NCBI RefSeq assembly: GCF_002158905.1 | Contig: NZ_CP021431.1 | Coordinates: forward strand, 558,001-622,000 | Direction: 5' to 3' | Length of the DNA stretch: 64,000 nucleotides | From: Yoonia vestfoldensis | Lineage (GTDB): Bacteria > Pseudomonadota > Alphaproteobacteria > Rhodobacterales > Rhodobacteraceae | Part shown: positions 1 to 8,269 of the stretch, piece after piece | Layout: every line of letters starts with the position of its first letter | How positions within the stretch are numbered: the stretch's first letter is position 1 | Notes under the pieces: model-generated | Told to the model about the DNA's origin: nothing | The model's database searches: none | Seen by the model: only the letters and a program-made list of their open reading frames with translations | Made by a program: the position numbers and the translations under genes

Positions 1-588
1 ATGAAATTCCTTTGTGACGCGGATCGCTGCATTGAATGCAACGCTTGTGTTACGGCCTGCAAAAACGAGCATGAAGTCCCGTGGGGCATCAACCGCCGCC
101 GGGTCGTGACGCTGAATGATGGTCTGCCGGGTGAACGGTCGGTCTCGATGGCCTGTATGCATTGCACCGACGCGCCTTGTGCTGCGGTCTGTCCGGTGGA
201 TTGCTTTTACACCACCGATGATGCGGTCGTGTTGCACAACAAAGACACCTGTATCGGTTGTGGCTATTGCAGCTATGCGTGCCCCTTTGGCGCGCCGCAA
301 TATCCGCAAACCGCCAATTTCGGCACGCGCGGCAAGATGGACAAATGCACCTATTGTTCGGGTGGTCCAGAGCCGGACATGTCGCAGGCCGAATATGTGA
401 AATATGGCGCAAACCGTCTTGCCGAAGGCAAACTGCCGCTTTGTGCGGAAATGTGTTCAACCAAGGCGTTGTTGGCGGGGGATGGCGACATCATCGCTGA
501 CATCTACCGCGAACGGGTTGTCACACGAGGCTATGGATCGGGTGCCTGGGGTTGGCGCACGGCTTATGGCGAAACGGTAGCGGTTTAA
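1..588 (+). CDS. fdh3B: Formate dehydrogenase FDH3-type iron-sulfur (beta) subunit
   Basis: Electron-transfer subunit of a membrane-associated formate dehydrogenase; it should carry electrons from the molybdopterin alpha subunit (not in the window) to the cytochrome b subunit encoded next. The 195-residue product is a polyferredoxin with Cys at 5/10/13/16/20, 52/55/60/64/68, 84/87/90/94, 116/119 and 148/152, enough for four [4Fe-4S] clusters as in FdnH/FdoH relatives. No membrane helix is visible. The frame opens with ATG at base 1; relatives often begin a few residues earlier, so the true start may lie just outside. The stop at 586-588 runs into AAGGAGG, the ribosome-binding site of the gamma-subunit gene, so the two are cotranscribed. 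Confidence 0.9.
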   Translation: MKFLCDADRCIECNACVTACKNEHEVPWGINRRRVVTLNDGLPGERSVSMACMHCTDAPCAAVCPVDCFYTTDDAVVLHNKDTCIGCGYCSYACPFGAPQYPQTANFGTRGKMDKCTYCSGGPEPDMSQAEYVKYGANRLAEGKLPLCAEMCSTKALLAGDGDIIADIYRERVVTRGYGSGAWGWRTAYGETVAV

Positions 589-601
589 GGAGGATATGAA
601 G

Positions 602-1585
602 ATGCGATACGTCTCTCAATTTATGATCGCTCTCGCGGTTCTCGTGTTTGTCGGGCAGGCCTCTGCGCAGGTTAACCCGACGCAAAGCGCCGTCACCGAA
701 GACTCCATGTTCGAGGCATTGGGCAGTAATTCCAACGCTGTGGCGGGGCGCGTGTCGATCCCGGATACCAGCGCCGGGAACCTGATCAAGCCCGATAACA
801 AGGCATGGGCTGCTTTGCAGGATGGCACGATCCAGACGCTTTCCGTTGTCGCTGTTGTGGGGATGGTGGGTCTGCTGGCGCTGTTCTACATGGTCCGTGG
901 CCGTATCCAGGTGGATTCCGGCATGTCCGGTCTCAAGATCCTGCGTTTTGGCGCGATCGACCGTTTTGCTCATTGGACGCTGGCGGCGACCTTTATCATC
1001 CTGGCGATCAGCGGGCTGAACTTGATCATCGGCAATGCCGTGATCCTGCCGCTCATCGGGGAAAATGCGTTTGGGGCTTTGTCGGCTTTTGGCAAGATCG
1101 CGCACAACTACCTGGCCTGGCCGTTCATGCTGGCGCTGGCGTTGATCTTCGTGCTTTGGGTGATCGACAACATCCCCGACAAGGTTGACCTGGAATGGAT
1201 CAAGCAGGGTGGTGGCCTTCTCAAGAAAGGCGTGCACCCGCCTGCCAAAAAGTTCAACGCTGGTCAGAAAGTCATTTTCTGGTCCGTGATCCTTGGTGGC
1301 GCTGGTCTGTCCTTCACAGGTGTCATGCTGCTGTTCCCCGGCTTTGCTGGCGCACCGGCTGATTGGCAGCTCTATCAGACGATCCATGCCCTGATCGCGG
1401 CGGCTCTGTCGGCCATCATCATCGCGCATATCTATATCGGCTCTGTCGGGATGGAAGGCGCGTTCGATGCGATGGGGTCCGGCGAGGTTGACGTCAACTG
1501 GGCCAAGGAACACCATGGTCTGTGGGTCGAGCAAGAAAAAGCAAAGCCCGCCAAGGACGGCGCCTTGTCGACACCTGCCGAGTAA
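602..1585 (+). CDS. Formate dehydrogenase cytochrome b556 (gamma) subunit
   Basis: Membrane anchor and quinone-side cytochrome b of the formate dehydrogenase. The product has an N-terminal hydrophobic segment ending in a signal-like ASAQ, a periplasmic stretch, then about four membrane helices with histidines suited to b-haem ligation (for example in RFAHW near residue 120 and in the IHALIAA and IAHIYIG helices), ending in a polar tail. ATG codons occur at 596 and 602. AGGAGG at 588-593 lies only 2 bases from the first but 8 from the second, so 602 is preferred. A hairpin terminator follows the gene. The assignment rests on its fit to the FdoI/FdnI family and on the adjacent beta subunit. Confidence 0.88.
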   Translation: MRYVSQFMIALAVLVFVGQASAQVNPTQSAVTEDSMFEALGSNSNAVAGRVSIPDTSAGNLIKPDNKAWAALQDGTIQTLSVVAVVGMVGLLALFYMVRGRIQVDSGMSGLKILRFGAIDRFAHWTLAATFIILAISGLNLIIGNAVILPLIGENAFGALSAFGKIAHNYLAWPFMLALALIFVLWVIDNIPDKVDLEWIKQGGGLLKKGVHPPAKKFNAGQKVIFWSVILGGAGLSFTGVMLLFPGFAGAPADWQLYQTIHALIAAALSAIIIAHIYIGSVGMEGAFDAMGSGEVDVNWAKEHHGLWVEQEKAKPAKDGALSTPAE

Positions 1586-1609
1586 TCGGGCGTTCGACCA
1601 TTAACAGAT

Positions 1610-1641
1610 ACGACCCAGCCTTGATCCAGAGGCTGGGTCGT
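1610..1641 (+). terminator. Rho-independent-type hairpin after the formate dehydrogenase operon
   Basis: Perfect 11-bp inverted repeat (ACGACCCAGCC / GGCTGGGTCGT) with a 10-base loop, 24 bases after the gamma-subunit stop. The T tract is short (TTTG), so termination may be partial. Confidence 0.75.
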
Positions 1642-1667
1642 TTGCCCTGAAATACGTTGTGAGAAAT

Positions 1668-2759
1668 ATGTCCCAAGGCGACCGCGATCTCGATGATGAC
1701 ATATCCGGGGTTCTGGTAGAGATGCTTTTGCCGGACGGCAAACCCTTGGGCACGTCGGGGCGGATTGCCGGGCTGAACCAATCGGGCGGCCGGGTCAGCC
1801 TGTCGATCCAGATCAGCCCCGATGAAGCCACGGCCTTTGCGCCGCTGCGCGATAGGCTCGAAGCGCGCTTGCGGGCTTTGGAGGGGGTCACATCGGCCTT
1901 TGTCGTGCTGACCGCCGAACGGGCAGCACCACCGAAACTGGTTGAAAAGACGCCATCAAAGACGGACCCTTTGGAAAATGTCGGTCATGTGATCGCCGTG
2001 GCCTCTGGCAAGGGCGGGGTCGGCAAATCGACCACGACGGTCAATCTGGCGCTGGCGCTGGTGGCCTTGGGCCTGCGGGTCGGCATTCTGGACGCGGATA
2101 TCTATGGCCCGTCCTTGCCGACCTTGTTGGGATTGCATGGCAAACCCGGCATGGGCGAGGGGCGCAAATTGCGCCCGATGCGGGCCTATGGGTTGCAAGC
2201 GATGTCGATGGGCCTGCTGGTCGAGCCAGAGACTGCGATGGTCTGGCGGGGACCAATGGTGATGTCGGCGATCACGCAGATGATGGCCGATGTGGAATGG
2301 GGCGCGCTGGATGTGCTGCTGGTCGATATGCCGCCCGGCACCGGCGATGCCCAGCTGGCGCTGGCACAGGGCACAAGGCTGGCGGGGGCGGTGATCGTCT
2401 CGACCCCGCAGGACCTGTCGCTGATCGACGTGCGGCGCGGCATTGCGATGTTCCGCAAGGTGGATGTGCCGATCCTTGGGGTGATCGAGAATATGGCCCA
2501 ATTCATCTGCCCCGATTGCGGCAGCAGCCATGCGATCTTTGGCGAGGGCGGCGCGAAAACAGAGGCCGGGCGGCTGGGTGTGCCGTTCCTGGGGGCGGTG
2601 CCGCTGACCATGGCGCTGCGCGCGGCCTCGGATGCGGGGCAACCGATTGTCGCGCGCGATCCCGACGGTCCCTTGGGGCAGATTTACAAGGATATCGCGC
2701 AGACCATGCTTGATGGGCTGGGCGCAGAAAAGCCGGGGCTTTCCCCGCGCATGATGTAA
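1668..2759 (+). CDS. apbC: Mrp/NBP35-family P-loop ATPase, Fe-S cluster carrier
   Basis: Cytosolic P-loop NTPase of the Mrp/ApbC family, thought to bind and deliver [4Fe-4S] clusters to apoproteins. A divergent DUF59-like N-terminal part (about residues 1-85) precedes the deviant Walker A GKGGVGKS at about 114-121; DMPPGTGDAQ is the Walker-B region; the cluster-binding CPDC motif is Cys281/Cys284. A GTG at 1659 is also in frame, but ATG 1668 has a weak GAGA just upstream and gives 363 residues. It follows the formate dehydrogenase terminator, so it probably has its own promoter, although a role in Fe-S supply to that enzyme is plausible. A 51-codon gene follows 27 bases later. Confidence 0.92.
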   Translation: MSQGDRDLDDDISGVLVEMLLPDGKPLGTSGRIAGLNQSGGRVSLSIQISPDEATAFAPLRDRLEARLRALEGVTSAFVVLTAERAAPPKLVEKTPSKTDPLENVGHVIAVASGKGGVGKSTTTVNLALALVALGLRVGILDADIYGPSLPTLLGLHGKPGMGEGRKLRPMRAYGLQAMSMGLLVEPETAMVWRGPMVMSAITQMMADVEWGALDVLLVDMPPGTGDAQLALAQGTRLAGAVIVSTPQDLSLIDVRRGIAMFRKVDVPILGVIENMAQFICPDCGSSHAIFGEGGAKTEAGRLGVPFLGAVPLTMALRAASDAGQPIVARDPDGPLGQIYKDIAQTMLDGLGAEKPGLSPRMM

Positions 2760-2786
2760 CAAACGAAAACAGACAGGAGAACCGAT

Positions 2787-2942
2787 ATGAAAGCCTTTAT
2801 TTTTGCCGTGATCTTTGCCGGTGTCATCGCCTTTGGCGCGGCGTCGGTGTTGCAGGGCTCGTTCCAGCAGCCAAGCTATTCCGCCTATGCGACCGAGGGC
2901 GCGCGGGTCGATGCGCCCGGAACAAATCTGGTCACCTATTGA
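2787..2942 (+). CDS. Small single-pass membrane or exported protein, 51 residues
   Basis: A 51-codon frame with ATG at 2787 behind ACAGGAGA (SD AGGAG, 8 bases of spacing) and a stop at 2940-2942. The product starts with a hydrophobic segment (MKAFIFAVIFAGVIAFGAA, then SVLQGSF), followed by a short polar tail ending in GTNLVTY. It could be a membrane-anchored micropeptide or an uncleaved signal anchor. It sits between apbC and the WD40-cytochrome c gene, 13 bases before the likely start of the latter, which suggests cotranscription. No function is known to me. The clear ribosome-binding site and operonic spacing are the reasons to treat it as real. Confidence 0.7.
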   Translation: MKAFIFAVIFAGVIAFGAASVLQGSFQQPSYSAYATEGARVDAPGTNLVTY

Positions 2943-2955
2943 TCCTGCGCGGATC

Positions 2956-4206
2956 GTGCGTCAGGGGCTGATACCGCTGATCACGGCGCTTGGCCTGATC
3001 GGGCCTGCCGCTGCGCAGGATCTGGTCGGGCATGGCGGGCCGGTGGGTGCGTTGGATGCGGGACAGGGCCTGCTGGTTTCTGGCGGCTTTGACACGCGGG
3101 CGATCCTGTGGACATTGGACGCGGCAACCGCGCGCAATGTCACCCGGTTTCACACCGGCAATGTCACCGCTGTCCGGCTTTTGCCGCATGGCGGTTTCAT
3201 CACCGCAGGGCAGGACGGGCGTCTGGCGGTCTGGCAGCTGGACGGACGCATGCCCGATTTTGCCACGCCAGCGGGGCAATCCGCCGTGGCCTCGCTTGCC
3301 GTCAGTGCCGATGGGACGCAGGCCGCCGCTGGCTATTGGGACGGGCGCGTGATGCGCCTTGATCTTGGCAGTTTCGAAACACAGATTTTCACGGCCCATA
3401 GCGACCGGGTGACGGGCCTTGGCTTTTTGCCGGATGGGCAGCTGGTCACATTGGGCGGCGACTTGCTGCTGACTGGCTTGACTGCGTCATCCACGTTGGC
3501 ATTCAGGGTGGGGCTGCCCGCGCTGCCAAATGGTCTGGCGCGCGTGGATGATGGCGTTGCGGTGATCTTTGCCGATGGCGCGCTGCGGCGTTACGATGCG
3601 GCCGGCGCCTTGACGGCAGAGCGGTTTCTGACCGACCGCCCGCTGCTGTCGGTGGCGTCCGGCGCAGATCATATCGCGGCGGGAACGCTGGATGGGACGG
3701 TCTGGCTGGTGCAGGGCGATAATCTGGTGCCGCGCCATTCCTTTACCGCTGCGGCCGGTCCGGTCTGGGGCCTGGCCATCACGCAGGCGCAGCTATTCAC
3801 CGCGGGCGCGGACGGCACGATCCGCCGCTGGTCGCTTGATGGTGATGCTTTGGGGGGCGGTCTGGCCCCGGCGGTCGCCGCTGCGCATGACAATAGCCGT
3901 GGCGCCGAGATCTGGAACAATTGCGCCGTCTGCCATTCACTCGAACCGGATGACCACAGCAGGGCAGGCCCCAGCCTTTACGGCATTTTTGGCCGCAAGA
4001 TCGGCTCGCAGTCGGGGTATGATTATTCCGAAGCCTTGCAAGAGATGGCGATCATCTGGACCCCGCAAACGCTGTCCGACCTGTTCACCTACGGCCCCGA
4101 GGCCTATACCCCCGGTTCGCGGATGCCCGAACAGCGCATCGCCGCACCCGAGGACCGCGCGGCCCTGGCCGATTATCTGGAACGTGTTGTCGCGGATCCC
4201 GAGTAG
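2956..4206 (+). CDS. Secreted WD40 beta-propeller protein with a C-terminal cytochrome c domain
   Basis: Periplasmic fusion protein of 416 residues from GTG 2956: a signal peptide (RQGLIPLITALGLIGPAAAQ), about seven degenerate WD40-type blades at roughly 25-300 (repeated S/T-A-G-x-D-G-x-[IL]-x-x-W patterns), then a class-I cytochrome c domain with haem motif CAVCH at 323-327, a GPSLYGIFGRK segment and a likely Met ligand in PGSRMPEQ. The frame is open further upstream, but that part overlaps the preceding small gene and encodes an Arg/Ser/Pro-rich, signal-less sequence; GTG 2956 places the signal peptide correctly. The role is unknown. The haem domain implies periplasmic electron transfer, and the propeller probably binds a partner. 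Confidence 0.82.
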   Translation: MRQGLIPLITALGLIGPAAAQDLVGHGGPVGALDAGQGLLVSGGFDTRAILWTLDAATARNVTRFHTGNVTAVRLLPHGGFITAGQDGRLAVWQLDGRMPDFATPAGQSAVASLAVSADGTQAAAGYWDGRVMRLDLGSFETQIFTAHSDRVTGLGFLPDGQLVTLGGDLLLTGLTASSTLAFRVGLPALPNGLARVDDGVAVIFADGALRRYDAAGALTAERFLTDRPLLSVASGADHIAAGTLDGTVWLVQGDNLVPRHSFTAAAGPVWGLAITQAQLFTAGADGTIRRWSLDGDALGGGLAPAVAAAHDNSRGAEIWNNCAVCHSLEPDDHSRAGPSLYGIFGRKIGSQSGYDYSEALQEMAIIWTPQTLSDLFTYGPEAYTPGSRMPEQRIAAPEDRAALADYLERVVADPE

Positions 4207-4368
4207 CCCCCAAGCCCTGCCATGATCGCCCCGAACCCTGCCGCAGGGAACGAAGCCCCGCGCGCGGCGTTCTGTGCCTATACGTCAGGGCCGCCGCTTG
4301 ACATCAGGCGGGGCGGGTTGCGCAAGGCGGCCCCCCATTCACCCGTCCCATGGCGACAGGAGAAGATG

Positions 4369-4824
4369 ATGCAATTCAAAAATATCACTGCAACTGGCGC
4401 AATCGGGTTTTGCCTCTCTGTGATGCCAGCCGTCAGCCATGCGCAAAGCAATCATGCCGCAGCCCAGGACGAGGCGCTTTTCGTGCCGATGGTCGATGAA
4501 TGCGTGGCGATGCCCAGTGCCGAAACCTGCGGGCGGGTGCGTGCCGTGATCATCGAATGTGCCGAAGAGCTTGAACGCGCGCTTTGCGATGTCCTGTTCA
4601 CCCAGCCGAGCGCGGTCTTTGATCGGCCGCAGATGCAGGCCGAGGCGCAGATCTTGTTGTCCGCTACGCGTGACGCCATCGCGGATATCGCCTTTGCGGA
4701 GATCGAGACCCCCGAAAACGATGGCATTATCGCAGAAAGCCGCGCCGATGCAGAACGCGAGATGCTGCGCGGAGATGCCAATCCCATGTCGCATTCCGGC
4801 CCGCCCGCCGTCGTGGCCCCGTGA
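4369..4824 (+). CDS. Small secreted protein of unknown function
   Basis: From ATG 4369 (SD AGGAG at 4358-4362, 6 bases of spacing; another ATG at 4366 is too close) the product is about 151 residues. It has a signal peptide (FKNITATGAIGFCLSVMPAVSHAQ) and a mature acidic helical region with four Cys (VDECVAM, AETCGRV, IIECAEE, RALCDVL) that could form two disulfides, then a Pro-rich tail. I recognise no family. It follows the WD40-cytochrome c gene by 160 bases that hold nothing else obvious, so it is probably transcribed separately. Confidence 0.65.
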   Translation: MQFKNITATGAIGFCLSVMPAVSHAQSNHAAAQDEALFVPMVDECVAMPSAETCGRVRAVIIECAEELERALCDVLFTQPSAVFDRPQMQAEAQILLSATRDAIADIAFAEIETPENDGIIAESRADAEREMLRGDANPMSHSGPPAVVAP

Positions 4825-4929
4825 TCGCGCAATTTCTCTGACGCAAAGGGGCGCAGACCAAGCCCGCCAAGGCCTGACGCGCGCGCAACAGCCCGCCCGG
4901 CGCAATAAAAAGTGATTATCTGGGTAAGC

Positions 4930-5004
4930 TGGCTGGGATGGTAGGATTCGAACCTACGATACACGGTACCAAAAACCGATGCCTTACCACTTGGCTACAT
5001 CCCA
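4930..5004 (-). tRNA. trnQ: tRNA-Gln (anticodon TTG)
   Basis: Read on the minus strand from 5004: acceptor arm TGGGATG/CATCCCA, D-arm GCCAAGTGGTAAGGC, anticodon loop TTTTGGT (anticodon TTG), T-arm GTAGG-TTCGAAT-CCTAC, discriminator G and an encoded CCA (4930-4932). The anticodon stem carries a U27-U43 mismatch. It decodes CAA/CAG. The bases from here to the end of kdsA (5005-5251) hold only its candidate promoter and nothing else I can support. Confidence 0.96.
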
Positions 5005-5016
5005 ACAGCGTGGCGC

Positions 5017-5045
5017 TGGATACTGCGAAGCGCAGGGCGGTTCAA
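5017..5045 (-). promoter_or_regulatory. Candidate sigma70 promoter of tRNA-Gln
   Basis: On the minus strand, TTGAAC (5045-5040) is separated by 17 bases from TATCCA (5022-5017), which ends 12 bases before the tRNA 5' end. Spacing and position suit a stable-RNA promoter; this is inference from sequence only. Confidence 0.5.
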
Positions 5046-5251
5046 GCCCCGTTTTGCCAAAAAGCCGACTATTCCTTTTGGCGGTCCGGGCGCGAAAACT
5101 TTCTGCTGACGTGGCGGGGGCATGCATCCGCATGGCGGCGCATGTGCCGGGCGGTTCATGCCGCCAAGCTGCGTGTTTTGCGCGTTGTTTTGTGGGGTAT
5201 AAGCGGCGTCTGCGCGCAAGGCCCTGCCGGTCAGCCTCGGCCTGCGCTTTG

Positions 5252-6085
5252 TCAGACCCGGATCGGGTCTGCCTTTGCCAGCGCGTCGAAATCCATCAGG
5301 CTTTGGACCAGCGCGTCCATCTGCGCCAGCGGGATCATGTTCGGCCCGTCGGATGGCGCAATGTCGGGGTCTTCATGGGTCTCGATAAAGACTGCGGCGA
5401 TCCCCAGCGATACTGCGGCCCGTGCCATCACCGGGGCGAATTCGCGTTGGCCGCCCGATGATCCGCCTTGCCCGCCCGGTTGCTGCACCGAATGGGTCGC
5501 ATCCATCACGACAGGATAGCCCATCCGCGCCATCGTCGGCAGCGACCGCATGTCGGCCACCAGCGTGTTATAGCCAAAAGACGTGCCACGATCCGTCACA
5601 AGGATGCGCCGGTTGCCGGTGCTTTCGATCTTGGCCACGACATTGGGCATGTCCCAGGGGGCCAGGAACTGGCCTTTCTTGACGTTAATGACTGCGCCGG
5701 TTTCGCCTGCCGCGATCAAAAGGTCGGTCTGCCGGCACAGGAAAGCGGGGATTTGCAGCACGTCGCAGACCGCAGCGACCGGGGCGCATTGATCAGCCGT
5801 GTGGATATCGGTCAGCACCGGGCAGCCGATGCTGTCCTTGACCGATTGCATCACCTTCAGCCCGCCATCGATGCCAAGCCCGCGCTTGCCACCGACCGAG
5901 GTGCGATTGGCCTTGTCGAAACTGCCTTTGAACACGAATTGCGCGCCATGGGCCGCACAGATTTCCGCCATCCGCCCCGCGATCATCTGGGCGTGATCGG
6001 TGCTTTCCAACTGGCAAGGACCAGCGATCAGCAGCAGCGGCAGATCATTGCCGACCTTCAGTTTTCCGATTTCAACGATATGCAT
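5252..6085 (-). CDS. kdsA: 3-deoxy-8-phosphooctulonate synthase (Kdo-8-P synthase)
   Basis: Condenses phosphoenolpyruvate and arabinose-5-phosphate to Kdo-8-phosphate, the precursor of Kdo in lipopolysaccharide and capsule linkers. The 277-residue product has family motifs in order: LLIAGPCQLES, FKGSFDKANRTS, GLKVMQSVK, VLTDIHTADQ, NVKKGQFLAPWDM and VMDATHSVQQPGG. Length is normal. The start ATG at 6085-6083 overlaps the TGA of the upstream capsule export gene by one base (TGATG), so the two are translationally coupled, which links it to capsule production in this genome. A short hairpin overlaps its stop codon. Confidence 0.95.
   Translation of the reverse strand: MHIVEIGKLKVGNDLPLLLIAGPCQLESTDHAQMIAGRMAEICAAHGAQFVFKGSFDKANRTSVGGKRGLGIDGGLKVMQSVKDSIGCPVLTDIHTADQCAPVAAVCDVLQIPAFLCRQTDLLIAAGETGAVINVKKGQFLAPWDMPNVVAKIESTGNRRILVTDRGTSFGYNTLVADMRSLPTMARMGYPVVMDATHSVQQPGGQGGSSGGQREFAPVMARAAVSLGIAAVFIETHEDPDIAPSDGPNMIPLAQMDALVQSLMDFDALAKADPIRV
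5253..5271 (-). terminator. Hairpin overlapping the kdsA stop codon
   Basis: CAGACCCG / CGGGTCTG, a perfect 8-bp stem with a 3-base loop, covers the last codons and stop of kdsA. There is no T tract, so it could be a weak or Rho-assisted terminator or a 3'-end stabiliser. Confidence 0.35.
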
Positions 6086-7632
6086 CAAGAGCTGACCTGT
6101 TCGCGAAGGATAGAGGCTGTCAACGAGATCATCAGGTAAATGCCCGAGAATATCAAAAAAGCCAGTATCGTGTTTTCAAAAGCACGCGGATAGGTCGCCT
6201 GATCGGGCAAGACAGGCCGCACGCTTTCTGACAGGTAGCGCACCTGCCGGTTCGCTTCAATCCGGGCTGTTTCCATCTGGGTCAGCGCCTGTTGCACCAT
6301 GACTGTCTGAAAGGTGTAATTTTCTTCGGCGGTCAGCAATTCGGTGTTGCGCGCGGCCAGTGACCCTTGATCATTGTTCTTGCCGATCAGCTCGCCGCGC
6401 AATTCACTGATCAAGGCGTTGATATTCGCGATCTGGTCGCGCAGCGTCTGGACCTGCACCTGGCTGGGCCGGTCCACGTTCAGCCGCGATTGCAGCACCA
6501 GTTCCAAGCGCTGCCTTTCGCCTTCCAATGTCGAAATCTGGCCAAGGCGGCTGGCGGATTCGCTGACCGGGTCGATCTGCTGAACCTCTTGCTGGATCGC
6601 GAGCCATGCCGCCAGCGCCTCTGCGCGGCGTCGTTCGGCGGCTTCATAGCTTTCCTGCGCGCCCTGCATCTGGTCGCCGCGCATGCGGCGGGTCAATTGA
6701 TCAACCTGTTCTTCGGCATAGCCGATCAGCGCTTGCGCAAATTCATAGGCCTTGTCGGGCGCGGCTGCGATGACCTCCATCCGGATCAGGCCCTCGGTCG
6801 GGTCATAGCTGATGATGACATGGCGCTTGAACAGTTTGAACGCGGCCTCATTGGTGGCATCCGGGGCAAGGCGCTGGATCGGGTCGATGGCGGGGTCGCT
6901 GAAATGCGCCTTAAAGCCGTGATCGGCATCCAGCCGCAACATCGCCTCGCGCGAGGCAAGATAGGATTGCACGGCGATACTGTCTTGTTGGGTGGCCATC
7001 GAGGTGCCTTGAAACATATTGGCAAAGCCGCCGGCCCCGGCTTGGGCGGGCTGCGCCTGCTGGATCACGATTTCGGATTTGGTGGCATACATCGGCGTGG
7101 CAATCGTGTAGTAATACCAGCCCGCCAGAAAGGTCGGCAGCAAGATAAAGACCGCCAGACGCACCGTCAGCAATGCCAGCTTGCGCCGCCTGCGGCGGGC
7201 AATGTCGCGCTGGATCTTGACGATCTCAGAGGCATTCTTGTTGGCCCGCTGGATCGCCTTGGATTCGGGCAGCGTATTGCCCTGGGCAATCGTGTCGGGC
7301 AATTGGATACGCCCGGCGGCATCGGGTTTGGGCTGCACCAGTTCCAGCACAGATTGCCGCTGGAACGGGTCGATCCCGGCCAGGCGCAGCTGGCGCACGG
7401 CGTCGTAATCGGACCCGACGGTCAAACCCTGTTTCTGGGCGACACGGCGCGCCATGCGCAGCTGGCGGCCGGTCAGCCCTTCTTGGGCGATGGCATCCAG
7501 CTGCTCCTGCAGGCTCTGGGCGGGTGCGGCCGGCGCGGCGGGTTGCGCGGCCTCGGCCTGTGGCGCGGGCGCTGCATCTGCCTGCGCATCGCGCCGGATG
7601 CGGAATTTCTGGACCCTAGGTTTGGTAGTCAT
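6085..7632 (-). CDS. Capsule polysaccharide export inner-membrane protein (KpsE/CtrB/PCP-like)
   Basis: Polysaccharide co-polymerase-type protein that should couple the capsule ABC exporter to the outer-membrane channel. From ATG 7632 it is 515 residues: a long Ala/Gln/Pro-rich cytoplasmic N-terminus of about 150 residues, a first membrane helix (VRLAVFILLPTFLAGWYYY), a large periplasmic region with coiled-coil stretches (about 280-440), and a C-terminal helix (ILAFLIFSGIYLMISL). Classical KpsE is under 400 residues, so the N-terminal extension is notable. The frame continues upstream of 7632 inside the ATPase gene, but that part is a shadow. Its start overlaps the kpsT-like gene by 17 bases and its stop overlaps kdsA. 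Confidence 0.85.
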   Translation of the reverse strand: MTTKPRVQKFRIRRDAQADAAPAPQAEAAQPAAPAAPAQSLQEQLDAIAQEGLTGRQLRMARRVAQKQGLTVGSDYDAVRQLRLAGIDPFQRQSVLELVQPKPDAAGRIQLPDTIAQGNTLPESKAIQRANKNASEIVKIQRDIARRRRRKLALLTVRLAVFILLPTFLAGWYYYTIATPMYATKSEIVIQQAQPAQAGAGGFANMFQGTSMATQQDSIAVQSYLASREAMLRLDADHGFKAHFSDPAIDPIQRLAPDATNEAAFKLFKRHVIISYDPTEGLIRMEVIAAAPDKAYEFAQALIGYAEEQVDQLTRRMRGDQMQGAQESYEAAERRRAEALAAWLAIQQEVQQIDPVSESASRLGQISTLEGERQRLELVLQSRLNVDRPSQVQVQTLRDQIANINALISELRGELIGKNNDQGSLAARNTELLTAEENYTFQTVMVQQALTQMETARIEANRQVRYLSESVRPVLPDQATYPRAFENTILAFLIFSGIYLMISLTASILREQVSS

Positions 7633-8269
7633 ATAGCGCCTTTGCCTCTTCGAGTGTATCGAACATGTAAAGCTGCCCGTTGCGCAGCACGGCGGCAGAG
7701 CGCGCGAACCGTTCCAGCGTCGCCGCCTGATGCGATACGATGATGATCGTCGTGCTTTCCAGCCGTTCGCGCAGGATATCGCCCGCCTTGCGATTGAATT
7801 CCGCATCCGTGGCGCTGGGCATGCCTTCGTCGATCAGGTAGATGTCGAAATCCAGCGCCAGCATCAGCGCAAAGGTGAACCGCTGTTTCATCCCGCTGGA
7901 ATAGGTGCCGACGGGCATGTCGAAATATTCCTCGATCCCGCAGAGCCAGCGACAGAAGCTTTCGACATAATCAGGATCAAGCCCATAGATCCGCGCGATA
8001 TAGCGGCTGTTTTCCATCGCGCTCAGCTTGTTGATCACCCCGCCCATGAACCCCAATGGAAAGGAAATGCGGCAATTGCGGGTGATCATGCCTTCATCGG
8101 GTTTTTCCAGCCCCGCCATCATGTTGATCAAGGTGGTCTTGCCGGTCCCGTTGGGCGCAAGAATGCCCAGCGAATTGCCCAGTTCCACGCGAAACGACAC
8201 GCGGTCAAGGATCACCTTGCGCTGTGTGCCGGTCCAGAATGATTTGCTGACATGCGCAAATTCCAGCAT
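7616..8269 (-). CDS. kpsT: Capsule polysaccharide ABC exporter ATP-binding protein (KpsT/CtrD-like)
   Basis: Nucleotide-binding subunit that powers export of a lipid-linked capsular polysaccharide. The 217-residue product has the Walker A APNGTGKTT near residue 40, the KpsT-type signature YSSGMKQR and the Walker-B region IYLIDEGM followed by the family-typical A-T-D-A-EF. Start ATG 8269 has AGGA five bases upstream. It is the first gene of kpsT-kpsE-kdsA. The partner permease (KpsM) is not adjacent; the neighbour upstream is divergent and unrelated. The 261-base gap upstream must hold the promoters of both. Confidence 0.88.
   Translation of the reverse strand: MLEFAHVSKSFWTGTQRKVILDRVSFRVELGNSLGILAPNGTGKTTLINMMAGLEKPDEGMITRNCRISFPLGFMGGVINKLSAMENSRYIARIYGLDPDYVESFCRWLCGIEEYFDMPVGTYSSGMKQRFTFALMLALDFDIYLIDEGMPSATDAEFNRKAGDILRERLESTTIIIVSHQAATLERFARSAAVLRNGQLYMFDTLEEAKALYDYQT

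Noticed and set aside
2815..2955. Upstream extension of the WD40-cytochrome c gene to ATG 2815
   Set aside because: It overlaps the 51-residue gene, encodes an Arg/Ser/Pro-rich leader and would bury the signal peptide; GTG 2956 is preferred.
6367..7743. Long open frame (about 458 codons) on the plus strand opposite the kpsE-like gene
   Set aside because: Antisense shadow with His/Arg/Gln-rich composition and no family resemblance; the minus-strand gene has clear membrane and coiled-coil structure.
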